Assembly (NCBI RefSeq): GCF_050624435.1
Contig: NC_134535.1
Span: 76,070,494-76,134,493, forward strand
DNA from: Tenrec ecaudatus
Lineage: Eukaryota; Chordata; Mammalia; Afrosoricida; Tenrecidae
Direction of reading: 5' to 3'
DNA length: 64,000 nt
Each line of letters begins with the position of its first letter. Position 1 is the first letter of the stretch. The notes under the pieces were generated by a model. The model was not told the origin of the DNA. It ran no database searches and saw nothing but the letters and a program-made list of their open reading frames with translations. The position numbers were made by a program, and so were the translations under genes. Below, one piece after another: positions 11,857-23,155 of the stretch.

Positions 11857-11872
11857 CCTGATGCTATTCTTT
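11857..11872. repeat. L1 target-site duplication, right copy
   Basis: Exact copy of the 16 bases at 8349-8364. Confidence 0.95.
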
Positions 11873-11975
11873 CTGATAGCTGGACACCATCTAGTTTCTT
11901 CATTACACTTTGCTTTCACCACACTTTCCTATGGTACCCATATTTTCAGTGAAATGTGTACTTATTGGGGAAAAC
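11873..11975 (-). mobile_element. Old L1 3' UTR, right half
   Basis: Continues the old L1 3' UTR interrupted at 8364. TAGCTGGACACCATCTAG and TTCATTACACTTTGC recur in similar form near 37590 and 57160. Confidence 0.5.
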
Positions 11976-12830
11976 AATTAAATTAAACAATAATGCATAA
12001 GATGCTCTTCAATAATAGAGATAATTTTTTTTTACAAAGATGAGATTAATTCTAAAATATAATATGGCATTTTTTAGTGTGAAAATGCCATATTCATGAT
12101 TAAACAATAAAGAAGCACACTTCAAGTCTATAGGAATAACTATGGAGTTAAAAAAATTTTTTCATAATACTAAATGTAGAAACATAAATTAGAACATATA
12201 CAATTAGTGGTGTATTGTAATTCTCTTTAAAAATTAAGCTTATATTGAAATTAAACAGTTGTACAAGAGAATTAGAACATTAATAGCAAGATTCTATAAT
12301 TAGAGGAATAAAGGATTAACAAAAGCACTAGTTTTAGAAAATTGTTATTAATGTGGCAAAATTATATTCATTAATTGGATCCATTTGCCAAACAGGCTCT
12401 CTTTTAATTAATTCTCAACTTTGCTTGTTTGTTGTTGCTTCTTTGTTGTGTGACTGATTGTCTTCCCCCTAACTCATGAGACCAAACACAGATTGACCAG
12501 ATTCTTTATATCTGGCTTACTCTAATTGCATTTTAGTCTTGCAGTTTTTCTTTGTTTTTTAGCACTCTTTTCTATTTTCTACACTCTGTTTTTCTGCCAT
12601 TTGTTGTAATAATGTAAGTATTTTAGTACTTCATTTTTATTCCTCTATTGGCTTCTAGTCACATACCATCACTTAATTGTTTTGATTGCTCCCATAATTG
12701 CAATATACACAGTTAACTTATCGTCTTCTTAGAGCTAATATTGTGCCATTTTCTATAAAATTAAGAACCTTGCTTCAAAACAATTATACTCACCATCACC
12801 ATCAGGGCTATTGCTGACATAGTATAGTCC
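11976..12830. other. AT-rich intergenic sequence
   Basis: No gene or clear repeat. It is AT-rich and probably contains very old decayed repeats. Confidence 0.35.
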
Positions 12831-12832
12831 AC

Positions 12833-13026
12833 TGGTTCTCAACCTCCCTAAATCTGTGACCCTTTAATACAGTTCCTCATGTTGTGGGACACCTCCCCCC
12901 AACATAAAATTATTATCATTGATACTTCATAACTGTAATTTTTCTACTGTTATGAATTAGGTGACCCCTGTTGAAAGGGTCATTTGACCCCAAAAGGGGT
13001 CACAACCCACAGGTTGAGAGCCGCTG
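12833..13026 (+). mobile_element. SPIN-type hAT transposon, short non-autonomous copy
   Basis: Starts CACTGGTTCTCAACC and ends GGTTGAGAGCCGCTG, with internal GTCATTTGACCCCAAAAG. It is the same family as the copy at 2694. The flanking octamers GTATAGTC (left) and GCATAGTC (right) agree at 7 of 8 positions, a clear hAT-type target duplication. There is no coding capacity. The element ends only about 70 bases before an RTE fragment. Confidence 0.93.
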
Positions 13027-13094
13027 GCATAGTCAAACAAAACAAACTGAAGGAACATTGAAAGCACATGTTAAGGAATTGGGAAAACAATTAT

Positions 13095-13775
13095 CTGGCT
13101 AACTGAATGCCCAGTCTGAAGAAATAGTGACCCAACACAATATGGAAATTATTGATATATTGATATAAACTAGTAAAATTTTGCTGAAGATAATTCAAAC
13201 TTATTGCAACAGTACATCAAAATGGAGTTGCCAGAAATTCAAGATGGATTCAGAAGTCATGGCATAAGGAACATCATTGTGATGTCAAACATATCTTGAT
13301 TCAAAGCAGAGAATAACACAGAGGTGTTTACTTTTGTTCTATTGACTATGTAAGTGTATTTAACTGTGCGGATCCTAACAGATTATGGATGACATTGAGA
13401 AGAATAGGAATTCAAGACCAGTTTATTGTGCTCATGCAGAACCTGCACATGGGCCAATAGGAAGTCATTTGAACAGAACAAAGCAATACTGCAGAGTTTA
13501 ATCTCAAGAAAGGTGTTTGTCAGGGTTGCAGCCATTCATCATATGTGATCAATATGTTTGCTAAACAAACAATCTTAGACTCTGTACGATATGAAGAAGA
13601 AGGTGGTTTCAGGATGAGAGGACGGTCACTCTTCCACCAGAAGTACTGACACAAAGGCTTCAGTGACGGGCCCAAAGGGAATGATTATTGAGAGGAAGGC
13701 CCAGTACTAGCCAAGGTCTCTCTGTGTGAGTTACTATGAGTTGGAAGGAGTAGATAGTACTTCTCAACAAAGCAG
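13095..13775 (+). mobile_element. BovB/RTE LINE, reverse-transcriptase part plus 3' end
   Basis: Sense-strand RTE. It has the RT-domain stretch GTAAAATTTTGCTGAAGAT, CAGTACATCAAAATGG, CCAGAAATTCAAGATGG and ATTGACTATGTAAGTG, then an abrupt jump past the catalytic YADD region to a 3' end resembling TTACTATGAGTTGGAAGGAG. The copy has a large internal deletion and is decayed. It may start a little earlier (about 13050). Confidence 0.8.
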
Positions 13776-13779
13776 AGTT

Positions 13780-14450
13780 GATTCTATCTCAGAGTGATAC
13801 TGATAAGATTTCTGAGGTTTTGTAAATTTTTACCAGCTCAAACTATTTCATCTTTTGTGTGTATGCGTGTAGTAGCTGGGGGGTTTGAATCATCTGCTTT
13901 AAGGTTAGCAGCAAAAAGCTTACCAAACAAAGCAACGTGTGCAGCTTTAGAAGAAATAGATTTGAAAATAGCATGTTTGCATTCACTATTATCATTGTCC
14001 TAATATTAAATCTATTTATTCCTACCTTCAGAGCCTAAGAAGTGAAATGAGCTTTGAATGACTTAGTCAAAAGAATTCTATTTCTCTCATGTTGACATTA
14101 TATTTCTGTCATGTGGACATGTTGACATTTCAGGTTCAAGTTACCGGGAAAGTTTGGGGAAAGGCATCTATGACTAGACTAGAGCAACAAACTGCTTCTC
14201 GTGTTTGGTATTGTGAATATAGAAACTGATAGCAAACTTTTAGAAACTCTGTGAAGTACTCTGAGGGGTTAAATTTATTAAATCTAATAATAAAACTGGA
14301 ATCTTTATTGTTCTTATTTCTTTTAATACTTTAAAATTATGTTTTGAAAAATACTGATAAGTAATGTATTAAAGGAATATGTGTTCCTTCTTCACAAACA
14401 CAAAAACAAACCCTAAGAAACATTGGATGTATGAACCTTACATTTCTCAT
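13780..14450. other. Intergenic, nothing recognised
   Basis: Mixed sequence. Tandem-like wording TTATATTTCTGTCATG / CTCATGTTGACATTATA near 14085-14130 is a short local duplication. There is no gene. Confidence 0.35.
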
Positions 14451-14454
14451 CTAG

Positions 14455-14630
14455 GGGGTCTTGGTGGCACACTGGGTCACAAGTGGATCTGCTAACCTGA
14501 GCCCACCTGCTGCTCCATGGGAGAATTTCTATCCCATAGAAATGTATAGTCTCTGAAACCCCTAGGAGCAGCTTTATAATGTCCTAGAGGGTCTATATGG
14601 GTCAGAATAAATGTCATTGCAATGAATGAG
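14455..14630 (+). mobile_element. AfroSINE (tRNA-derived SINE)
   Basis: Reads like the afrotherian SINE: GGTCTTGGTGGCACACTGGG at the head, CTGCTCCATGGGAGA in the middle, and GTCTATATGGGTCAGAAT at the RTE-like tail. It is moderately diverged. RTE/BovB enzymes are presumed to have moved it, since the tails match. Confidence 0.8.
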
Positions 14631-14812
14631 AGCTATATTTCTAATCTATCTTTCATTGGCCCTTTCTCAAATCTAGATCGACCTTATAAGATAGGCATTT
14701 TATGGGGCTCAACTATCCTTCTACGCTCTGTCAAAGCACACTTCACACATTACAATTTCCAATTTTAAAAGGCATTTGGTAGACAGCATTCATGCATTGA
14801 AAAACAATCCTT

Positions 14813-14868
14813 AGTAAAATAAACAGCGTATGTAGTAAAATAAACAGCGTATGTAGCAAAATAAACAA
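14813..14868. repeat. 21-bp tandem repeat, about 2.7 units
   Basis: AGTAAAATAAACAGCGTATGT occurs twice in exact tandem (14813-14833 and 14834-14854), followed by a partial third unit with one early change. It is a small local duplication with no evident function. Confidence 0.85.
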
Positions 14869-15039
14869 AAGGAACACATTCTTTAAATGGAGGACTAAAA
14901 TAACGAATTACTTTGAATTATAAACTAAACAGAAAATGAGATAGTATAATTTACTACAAATTAAAGATAATAAGTTACAGTGCCTGGAAACTTCATGTAC
15001 ATGAGTTATAAACTCTATCAGTATGTCTACTATTGAATG

Positions 15040-15775
15040 AAGACAAGAGTGCACCATTGTCTGCCTCTCAGAAAGAATAATGCTTGGGGTCTTAAAGGGT
15101 TAAAATAAGCAGCCATTTTAAGGAGGCATTAACGAAGTCCGCATGGAATAAACACAGCAGCCTGTGTGATCCAGGGATAAATATTAAAAGATAAATATTA
15201 AAATATACATCGGAAGACAGGAATAGTATCAGAGCTTAAATTGTGAACACTCAATTTGCAGAAGGCTATGGAGGACATTGGAAACTTTAAATCCATTTGA
15301 AGAGTTAACCTTCCGGTTACCCCCCTCTGGCCATAGTCCAGGGAGGTCTTGGTATCAGACAGAGAGCAGTATAAAAGTTGATATTGGCAGATATGGTTAG
15401 GTTAAAATGTAATATCATGTCATTTGATCTTCTTTTGACCCATTTTAAAATTGTTTCAGTCTTTAGCATTTTCTGTTTTCTTTTTGATTGTGATGTTTCT
15501 GTTTTGCTTATTCATTGTTGTTGGTTTGTGTTTGTTTGCTTCCTGTTTTGTACGATTTGTATGATTTTCTCCATACAAATCCCAGGCTAGGTAGATCGAA
15601 AGAGAAAGTAGTAATAGCCTTGGGTCATGGCAGGGGAAGATGGAGTAAATGGGGAGCTGTCAATGAGTATGAAGAAAAAAATGTATTGAAATTGATTGTG
15701 ATGATGATTGCACAAATGTTCTTAATATGATAAATTGTATGGCATGGGACGTACATTCCAGTAAAATAAAAAAAT
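15040..15775 (+). mobile_element. Old L1 LINE 3' UTR
   Basis: A diverged form of the module seen in younger copies (TGGGGTCTTAAAGG then CAGCCTGTGTGATC near 15085-15170). It is followed by a typical old mammalian L1 terminus (TTGAAATTGATTGTGATGATG, TAAATTGTATGG and an A-rich end near 15770). This suggests the modern 3' UTR descends from this type. Confidence 0.6.
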
Positions 15776-15829
15776 TAATTTGGATAACTCCAGAAAAGAA
15801 ATGAAGAAAAACCACCCCTTTTCCCCTCA

Positions 15830-15997
15830 CCACACACACATACAGACACACACACACACATACAGACACACACACACCCATACAGACACACACACACACA
15901 CACACACATACAGACACACACATACACATACAGACACACACATACAGACACACACACACACATACAGACACACACACATACAGACACACACACACAC
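15830..15997. repeat. CA-rich compound microsatellite with CATACAGA units
   Basis: About 168 bp of CACACA runs punctuated by ATACAGACACA units at irregular 12-24 bp spacing. The long open frames across it in several frames are artefacts of the repeat. The long purine-pyrimidine alternation could favour Z-DNA. Confidence 0.93.
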
Positions 15998-16064
15998 TTT
16001 AAAGCTTTTTAAAAATGCTTATTCCAAGTATTTTAAAGCTTTTAAAAAATGCTTATTCCAACTA
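15998..16064. repeat. 34-bp direct duplication
   Basis: Two adjacent units beginning TTTAAAGCTTTT and ending ATGCTTATTCCAA, at 15998-16031 and 16032-16064, with few differences. They lie directly beside the CA-rich array, so replication slippage is the likely cause. Confidence 0.85.
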
Positions 16065-16628
16065 TGGATAAAACTAAGTCAGAAAGCTTTTGTGTGAATA
16101 CTCAGGTGCAGATTGTGAAGTTAGTCATGTACCTCCATTCATCATACATTATTATCTATATGCAGTTTCCACATTTTGCTGCTTTCTGAGCTTCGCTTTA
16201 TCCATATTTGATTAAACCAGGGACTCCTCAGAAAATGGATGCAATCTGAACTTCACTTTATCAGAACTGATTCTGATTCATGTCGACCTGCTCTATAGAA
16301 AGTAGAATTTTCCAGCCTGAAACAATGAGAAACAGTTTGCCATGTCTGTCTTTGGAGGAGACCCTGGTTGAGTTTGAAGTTCCAAACTTTGAGTGTTTTA
16401 CCATGTGCACCATCCAAGGACACTTACTCCCACATGTACTGCCTATTCTTTTATTCATCTGACTATACCTGTTATTCCCATTTTCCACACCATTCTTTCT
16501 TTTCCATATATAAATTTATAATGACTGTAATCCTTTTGTTTTGGTTAATTTGCACAGGTTGAGGAAACATATATGTGTTTTCTCTATGAGCTAGTATACA
16601 AGTTGCTTAGCATGAATACATGTGGAAA
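16065..16628. other. Intergenic, nothing recognised
   Basis: No gene or repeat family identified. Open frames here are short and lack context. Confidence 0.3.
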
Positions 16629-16824
16629 CAAGGGCCTTGGGTGACACAAACAGATAAGTGCTCAAAAGTTAGGGGTTCAAACCCACACAGAGTCTCCACA
16701 GAAGACAGACCCAGTAATTTGTTTCACTCAGCTCCAGGGTTGAAATGCCTATAGTGCAGTTCTACTGTATACATATATGTTCCCCATGAGCCAGAATCAA
16801 CTTGACAGTAAGTGGCAACAACAC
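16629..16824 (+). mobile_element. AfroSINE
   Basis: Old copy. The head GGGCCTTGGGTGACACAAAC and B-box-like GGGGTTCAAACCC are followed by a tail reading GAGCCAGAATCAACTTGACAG, which corresponds to the conserved GAGTCGGAATCGACTCGAC end of the family. Confidence 0.75.
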
Positions 16825-18134
16825 GTGCAAGCTTTATGTTGTGTTCTATGTGTTCATTCTATATGTTCATTCTAGCAAAAGGACAATATGCCTCTAGAGG
16901 CTCATCTGTTAATATCAATGAACCAGCGAACTCTGCATTTGTTTTAAGACGCACACTTAAAGTATAACTGATCAAGTTAATTTTATATAATATGGATAGC
17001 AATTGTATTCTAAAAATAAGATACATTTTATAAAACAATACATCGCTTTTTACTGGAAGGTGTATCATGTTATCTGCTCATTTTTTATTTATGATAGTAA
17101 AGCCAATACAAAAAGGTTGGTTTGTAATGTCTAAGTAAAGCAACCCCCCCAAAAAACACAAAAACAAACCAAGTAGGAGTGAAGAAAAGGAATGAAACAA
17201 ATGAGCGTAAAATACCAACTTCTGTCATAAATGAGTTCAAATGGATACAACCTAAAACTTATATGAAGAATTGAGGATGTTGGGATGAGGAACACCAAAA
17301 TCAAGCATGATAGCAACATCTACAAAAGTATTGATCACATCTTCTAAACATAATATTAATAAATTTAATAGTTCTTAACTATAATTATGAAAACACTGTG
17401 AATATTTGTTGTATAGCCATTCTCATTTGGTAAAAATTATTTTTAATAGGAAAGTAAACTAAATAATCTGATTTTCTTATTGTCTCCTAGGACACTTGAT
17501 CCAAGGAGACTTTGTTTTGCTATTGTCTAATGAAATTACTCCAAAGAGTCATTAATGACTTTCTAATGTAACTCACCAGGGATCTTTTGCTTCTTCATTT
17601 ATTTGTGGGTAGAGCAAATTAAAAATAGAAAGTCGAGGTTTATAGTATTAAATCTGAGTCTCTGCCCGATGAAATTGTTATAACAATTCTTGGCAAATAG
17701 AAGAATTTCCAGCATTGTACTGTCATTAGAATGATTATTTTTCCTTTTAAAAGCTACAATATTCAATGAAGTATATCTTAGGTCTAGAATGCCAAAAGTC
17801 CATTATTTGTTGACAACAAGGCCAGATAGCTCTGTGCATACTCAGAGAACTTGTGAGGATCAATGCATATGCAAAAATAAAGGGCTTTCACATGAAAACC
17901 TTTGTCACATCTTACCACATGCAACTAAATGGCTTTAAGAATTGCAATATTTAAACAGCTTTTAGAAATGATGGTTGACTGAACAAAAATGTAAGTATGA
18001 TATAATTTTAAATATTTATAATATTTCTTTAAAATAAAACCTTGACCATATTTTTGAGAAATAAATGTTTTCACTTATCTATATTAAAATGAGATATGTA
18101 AATGATAGGTTATAGATTTCATGTGTATTTAGCC
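16825..18134. other. AT-rich intergenic sequence
   Basis: About 1.3 kb without a gene or repeat I can name. Confidence 0.35.
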
Positions 18135-18262
18135 TACCCAAATACATCCACTGCTGACTGGACTCCAACTCATAGCAACTATGTAGGACAGAGACTGAAA
18201 ACCTCTACACCAGCAGACTGCTTAATCACACACTGCAGTTCACAGTTCAGTGCTTAACTCAC
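18135..18262 (-). mobile_element. AfroSINE fragment
   Basis: Antisense tail CTGACTGGACTCCAACTCATAG followed by CTATGTAGGACAGAG and ending in CAGTGCTTAACTCAC, which corresponds to the reversed tRNA-derived head. Short and diverged. Confidence 0.55.
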
Positions 18263-18355
18263 AGTGATATATATACATATATATAATCACTAAATAACTG
18301 ATATATCCCTGAACCATTTCAGGTTTTTAGTTATTTATTGGACGATAAAAAAAAT

Positions 18356-18403
18356 AGAGATTAGTCAGTTACATGGGTGCCAATTATTTTATAGAATATC
18401 TTG
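18356..18403. repeat. 48-bp direct repeat flanking L1, left copy
   Basis: Matches 19523-19570 at 44 of 48 positions. It looks like a target-site duplication of unusual length around the L1 3' UTR between them. Confidence 0.8.
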
Positions 18404-19522
18404 ATATCTTTATTGAATATTTTGATAGCCCGACTATCAAAAGATATAACGTCTAGGGTCTTATAGGCTTGAAAGTAAACAAGCAGCCATCTAGCTCAGA
18501 TGCAACAAAGCCCACATGGGAGAAGCACACCAGCCTGTGTGATCATGAGTTGCTGAAGGGATCAGTTATCAGGCATCAAAGAACAAAAAATCATATCATT
18601 GTGTGCTCACCTCCCTGATATGACCGCTAAAGACAAATGGGTGCATAAGCAAATGTAGTGAAGAAAGCTGATGCTATCTGGCTATCAAAAGACAGCATAT
18701 GGGGTCTTAAAGGCTAGAAGGTAAAAAAAGAGGCCATCTAGTCGAGAAGCAACAAAGCCCACACGGAAGAAGCACACTAGTCTGTGTGATCACAAGGTGT
18801 CGAAGGGATCAGGTACCAGGCATCAAAGAACAAGAAAAAATCATATCATTGTGAATGAGGGGGAGTTCAGATTGAGGACCCAAAGCCCATCTGTAGGCAA
18901 CTGGACATCCCTTTACAGAAGGGTCACGGGAAGGAGATGAGCCAGTCAGGGTGCAGTGTAGCAGCAATGAAACATACAACTTTCCTCTAGTTCTTTAATG
19001 CTTCCTCCCTGACCCCTCCCCACCACTATCATGATCCCAATTCTACCTTACAAATATGACTAGATCAGAGGATGTACACTGGTACAGAGAGGAACTGGAA
19101 ACACAGGGAATCCAGGGAGGATTATCCCTTCAGGACCAGTGGTGAGAGTGGCGATACTGGGAAGATGAAGGGAGGGAGGGGTAGAAAGGGGAAACCCATT
19201 ATAGGGATCTACATATAACCTCCTCCCTGGGGGATGGACAACAGAAATGTGGGTGAAGGGAGACGTCAGGCAGTGTAAGATATGACAAAATAAAAATTTG
19301 TAAATTATGAAGGGTTCATGAAGGAGGGGTAGTGGGGAGCGGGAGGGAAATGAGGAGCTGATGCCAGGGGCTTAAGTGGAGAGCTAATGTCTTGAGAATA
19401 ATGAGGGTAATGAATGTACAAATGTACTTTATACAATTGATGTATGTATGTATTGTGATAAGAGTTGTATGAGCCCCCAATAAAATGATTAAAATAATAA
19501 TAATAACAAAACCCAAAAAACC
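18404..19522 (+). mobile_element. L1 LINE 3' UTR, 5'-truncated
   Basis: Sense-strand L1 3' UTR of 1.1 kb. After about 20 bases of filler that partly repeats the flank (GAATATTTTG), it carries two tandem copies of the ~270-bp module (about 18425-18660 and 18660-18850). The shared distal 3' UTR follows, ending CCCCCAATAAAATGATT and an A-rich tail. ORF2 is absent. Confidence 0.88.
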
Positions 19523-19570
19523 AGAGATTAGTCAGTTGCATGTGTACCAATTATTTTATTGAATATCTTG
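19523..19570. repeat. 48-bp direct repeat flanking L1, right copy
   Basis: Partner of 18356-18403, 4 mismatches over 48 bases. Confidence 0.8.
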
Positions 19571-20594
19571 TGGCATTGTGTAATTTAGAAATATTTTAGA
19601 GCACAGTGATACACATGTGGCCTCAGAGATAAGGAAAAAGATCGCAGAGAAGTAAGCACATTGCAGCACTTTTCGTGGTTCTTGTTTCTAGCTGTGAGTC
19701 ATCCTGCTGCTTTTAATTCAGAGCAACCCCATATGTGCTTCTCCTTGTTAGAATGTATACTTTAATTAAGAGGAGATAGTAACACCTTTTGTCAAAAGTA
19801 AAAGTAACACAAAGAAGCAGAGGAGTAAATCAGTTAACAATATTAACTATTTTTTTCACAAGATCTTCTATAAAAGAAAAGCAGCAAAAATGAGTGCACA
19901 AGAAACACAAAATGTCTGTATCTTTTGTTCTCTTTCCCAGAAATTATGGAGAATAGAATAAAAGCTACAGAAATCTAATAAGCACATCAAAGCAATATTA
20001 ATATAAGTTCAAGTAGGAATTAGTACCTTTGTCTATGTTTGTATGCATATTAGTATATGTAAAGTTTTTCAGAAAATATTCCTCAAATATTCACCATGTA
20101 ACAGATATTGTGTTAGTTCTTTTGGCTATCAGTGAGGAAGACCCTAACACGATTTTATCAGATACATTCTAAATTCACCACTAAGATAGTGCAGAGTACT
20201 GTTTGCTTTAGGATCCCAGGAGAGTGCACTTGGACTAAAATAATTTTGAAATCTAGTCAGAGGAAGTGGTGCTTCATCTAGAAATCAACAATGAATAGTT
20301 GTTACCCAGGTGAAGTTGGGTAACAGCAGATGACAGCAACAAACAACAAGAAAAGCATTTACTATAATATGCCTGGCATAGAGTACATGATTAATAAAGA
20401 GAAATCTTTAGCATAGCAGAAATGGAGAGGGAATAAGAGATGTGGAAGATTACAATGTCTGTTTCAGGTACATTGAGATGGAGAAATTCAACATATATGT
20501 CAGAAGAAATCCATGACTAGTCATAGAAATTGAGTAAGCACCTATTGAAAGGTAAACAAGATCACAGGGGTTGTGGGGAAAAGAAGAGTGTGTC
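19571..20594. other. Intergenic; possible MIR trace
   Basis: Mostly unassigned. GCATTTACTATAATATGCC near 20355 faintly recalls the MIR core, too weak to annotate separately. Confidence 0.3.
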
Positions 20595-20945
20595 TAGTTA
20601 GAAGAAAAGAAGTCACTGGCATTTCAATGGTAGCATTCCACCTTTCATGCACAACATCGAGGTTCAAATCCCACCCAATGTGCTTTAGGAACAGCCACGA
20701 TGCCTTGGTTAGTAGAAAGTCTTCAGAAAATATTCTGAAAATTTTCAGAAACCTGATGATTAACAGGTTTGGGAAGATCTTTCAAACTAAGACAAAGTAA
20801 AAATATCTGGTGATCTACTGAAAAAAAATCAACGAAAAACACTGTGAATGACAACAAATCGGCAACCAATCTAGCAGAGGTTTGACTGATTGTGCAGGAG
20901 TCTTCATGAGTTAAGGACGGACTCAACAGTGGATAGCAACAAATA
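20595..20945 (+). mobile_element. tRNA-Gly-headed afrotherian SINE
   Basis: The head GGCATTTCAATGGTAGCATTC with B box GAGGTTCAAATCCC and then CCAATGTGC matches a tRNA-Gly(GCC) body. The rest (AACAGGTTTGGGAAGATC, CTGGTGATCTACTG and the tail GAGTTAAGGACGGACTC) matches a long SINE type known from afrotherians. It is not a functional tRNA: the acceptor stem no longer pairs and it continues into SINE body. Confidence 0.75.
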
Positions 20946-21550
20946 TGAGGATCAAGCAGGGAAATAGTGAAGAAATGCATAAATACCACAGTAATTGTTT
21001 TACAGCTAATTGTCAAAGCATTTTATAAATACTATGAATTAAATAAATTATGTGTTAAGACATGGTATTATACATGACAGTGAGCGATAAGTAAATGATG
21101 TATTTATAGGGAAACTAAGACAAGAAAAATGAAAATGAGAATGAAGCTTCTTTGTTTGCTCATGAGTAAGACGTTTTTCTGTAGGATGAGATAAGATACA
21201 CTTCTCCAAAATAAACAGGCAAAAAAATAAAAACAACTGATGCTGGCACAAAGAACCCATATTGTACCCAAAACGTTTTAGAGTGAGTCCAAACTAAATA
21301 TTATGACAGGATCTTAATGATAAGGGTCAAAACTTTAAACAAAAATTTATCACTAATGATGTGAATTTTAATTCAGGATGGGAGCCAATAGCTTTTTATA
21401 CTAAAAATCATACCATATTAGTAAATAAATTGAAACATTTCTATAACATGTATTAAAATGTAGTATTAAAGCAGGATGAAGATAAAGTGATTTATTAGAC
21501 TTTATTCTCATTATATGTTCCATAAATAATCTCTGAATTGTTGGACATGC
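20946..21550. other. Upstream region of plus-strand OR gene
   Basis: AT-rich, with no repeat recognised. It lies immediately 5' of the OR coding exon, so it is intronic or promoter-proximal to that gene. Confidence 0.35.
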
Positions 21551-21552
21551 AG
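21539..21552 (+). promoter_or_regulatory. Candidate splice acceptor of OR coding exon
   Basis: TGTTGGACATGCAG, with the AG at 21551-21552. An exon starting at 21553 would remove the upstream in-frame ATG at 21547 and leave the ATG at 21577 as first start, 24 nt into the exon. The pyrimidine tract is modest. Confidence 0.4.
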
Positions 21553-21576
21553 GTTGGACTAAAGAAGCCACCAGTG

Positions 21577-22518
21577 ATGAAAAACTATACAATAACAGCA
21601 TTCATACTACTGGGACTGACAGATGATCCTCATATGCAAGTTCTGATTTTTGTCTCTCTATTTTTCACTTACATGTTAAGTGTAACTGGGAATTTGACCA
21701 TCATCACACTCACCCTTGTGGATTCCCATCTCAAAACCCCCATGTACTTTTTTTTACAGAATTTCTCCATTTTAGAGATTTCATTCACATCTGCCTGCAT
21801 TCCCAGGTACTTGTATAGCATAGCAGCAGGTGACAAGGTCATCACCTACAATGCCTGTGCCGTTCAGGTATTTTTTACTGACCTCTTTGCAGTCACAGAG
21901 TTTTTCCTTCTGGCCGCTATGTCCTATGATCGCTACGTGGCCATCTGCAAGCCTTTACATTATGTGACCATCATGAGCAGCAGAGTCTGCAAGAAACTTG
22001 TGCTTTGCTGTTGGTTATCTGGATTGTTGATCATCATATCCCCACTTAGTCTAGGACTGAATCTGGCGTTCTGTGATTCAAATGTTATTGATCATTTTCT
22101 CTGTGATGCTTCTCCTCTTCTGAAGATTTCGTGTTCAGATACATGGTTTATGGAGAAAACTGTTATCATTTGTGCAGTACTGACTCTCATCTTGACCCTT
22201 ATGTGTGTAGTTCTCTCCTATGCTTATATCATCAAGACAATTTTAAGGTTTCCATCTGTCCAGCAAAGGAAGAGAGCCTTTTCCACCTGTTCATCACACA
22301 TGATTGTGGTGTCCATCACTTATGGAACATGTATGTTCATCTATATGAATCCTACAGCAAAGGAAGAAGTGACCATTAATAAAGTGGTATCACTCCTCAT
22401 TTCTTCTGTTTCACCCATGTTAAATCCATTTATTTATACCCTGAGAAATAAGCAAGTGAAGGACGCTTTCAAGGATTCAATCAAAAGAATGGCATCATTC
22501 TTAAAGAAATATAACTAA
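21577..22518 (+). CDS. OR6C: Olfactory receptor, family 6 subfamily C (313 aa)
   Basis: Intact seven-transmembrane odorant receptor and the only plus-strand OR here. Marks: glycosylation site NYT at 3-5, GN at 38-39, PMYFF at 55-59, [10 protein letters not shown] at 115-124, ECL2 cysteines at 166, 176 and 186, [10 protein letters not shown] at 233-242 and [12 protein letters not shown] at 280-291. It differs from its three neighbours in the ligand-facing loop: [19 protein letters not shown] rather than FCASN..(D/N)H..CD..PL.E. In this it is closer to what I recall of human OR6C2-like receptors. The C-terminus ends with a basic SFLKKYN. The start MKNYT is chosen from family alignment and the acceptor at 21552; a longer reading from the ATG at 21547 would add 10 residues. 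Clear OR6C member; exact orthologue unknown. Confidence 0.95.
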   Translation: MKNYTITAFILLGLTDDPHMQVLIFVSLFFTYMLSVTGNLTIITLTLVDSHLKTPMYFFLQNFSILEISFTSACIPRYLYSIAAGDKVITYNACAVQVFFTDLFAVTEFFLLAAMSYDRYVAICKPLHYVTIMSSRVCKKLVLCCWLSGLLIIISPLSLGLNLAFCDSNVIDHFLCDASPLLKISCSDTWFMEKTVIICAVLTLILTLMCVVLSYAYIIKTILRFPSVQQRKRAFSTCSSHMIVVSITYGTCMFIYMNPTAKEEVTINKVVSLLISSVSPMLNPFIYTLRNKQVKDAFKDSIKRMASFLKKYN

Positions 22519-22694
22519 TATAGATGTGAATAAGGCATGCCTGAAATAACCTGCCTGATAATTTATATTTCAGTTATGTTAGCTATCTTGACTCCACTTT
22601 AAATTTACTTTCATTGCATGTTAATAAACTCATTAATTTCCTTTGTTTTTTACTCATACTTTGGAAGGGGATTTTTATCTTAGTAAAGATATTT

Positions 22695-23155
22695 CTTAGC
22701 CCAGGTTGACTAGAGAAACAAATTCAGAGACACTCATATATGTGCACGAGATAACCTTATATCAAGAAGCAATTATTCATCAATAAACATCCCAGCCCAG
22801 TCCAAATCAAGTCCACAAATTCAATATTAACCCATAAGCCCATGAATTCCTCTTCAGCCTCATGCAGCACATGCAGTGATGCTGAATTCAGGAAGATCAC
22901 AGTGGATGGAAAGTCCTGTGCATCCAGTGGTGGTGGAAGCATCTCCATCAGTGTGGTTCCATCTGGCTTGTCCATGGGAAGTTGAAGCTGAGAGAGTGTG
23001 TCCCGCCTCCAGGGAGGAAGAGAGGAAACTCCCAGAATCCTCATGAGAAGGCCTAGAGCACAAGGAAGCATCAATTAACTGTGACCTTACTGACAGGCTA
23101 GACTCCAGCCCTATAACCTATTTATCAACTTGACATGAAATTATGTAACTAGAGC
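22695..23155 (-). mobile_element. LTR-like repeat, family X
   Basis: Fossil LTR-like repeat, near full length for its family. On the plus strand it begins TTAGCCCAGGTTGACTAGAG and ends CAACTTGACATGAAATTATG. It is the reverse complement of the architecture seen at 37838-38299. Mammalian MaLR/ERVL-like by its ends. Confidence 0.6.

Noticed and set aside
15660-15997. Overlapping open frames rich in Cys-Val or His-Thr
   Set aside because: They are produced by the CA/GT microsatellite, which is open in most frames.
15830-15997. CRISPR-like array of regularly spaced units
   Set aside because: The spacers are not unique; this is a compound microsatellite in a mammalian genome.
20595-20670. tRNA-Gly gene
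   Set aside because: A and B boxes are visible, but the acceptor stem is degraded and the sequence continues into an afrotherian SINE body.
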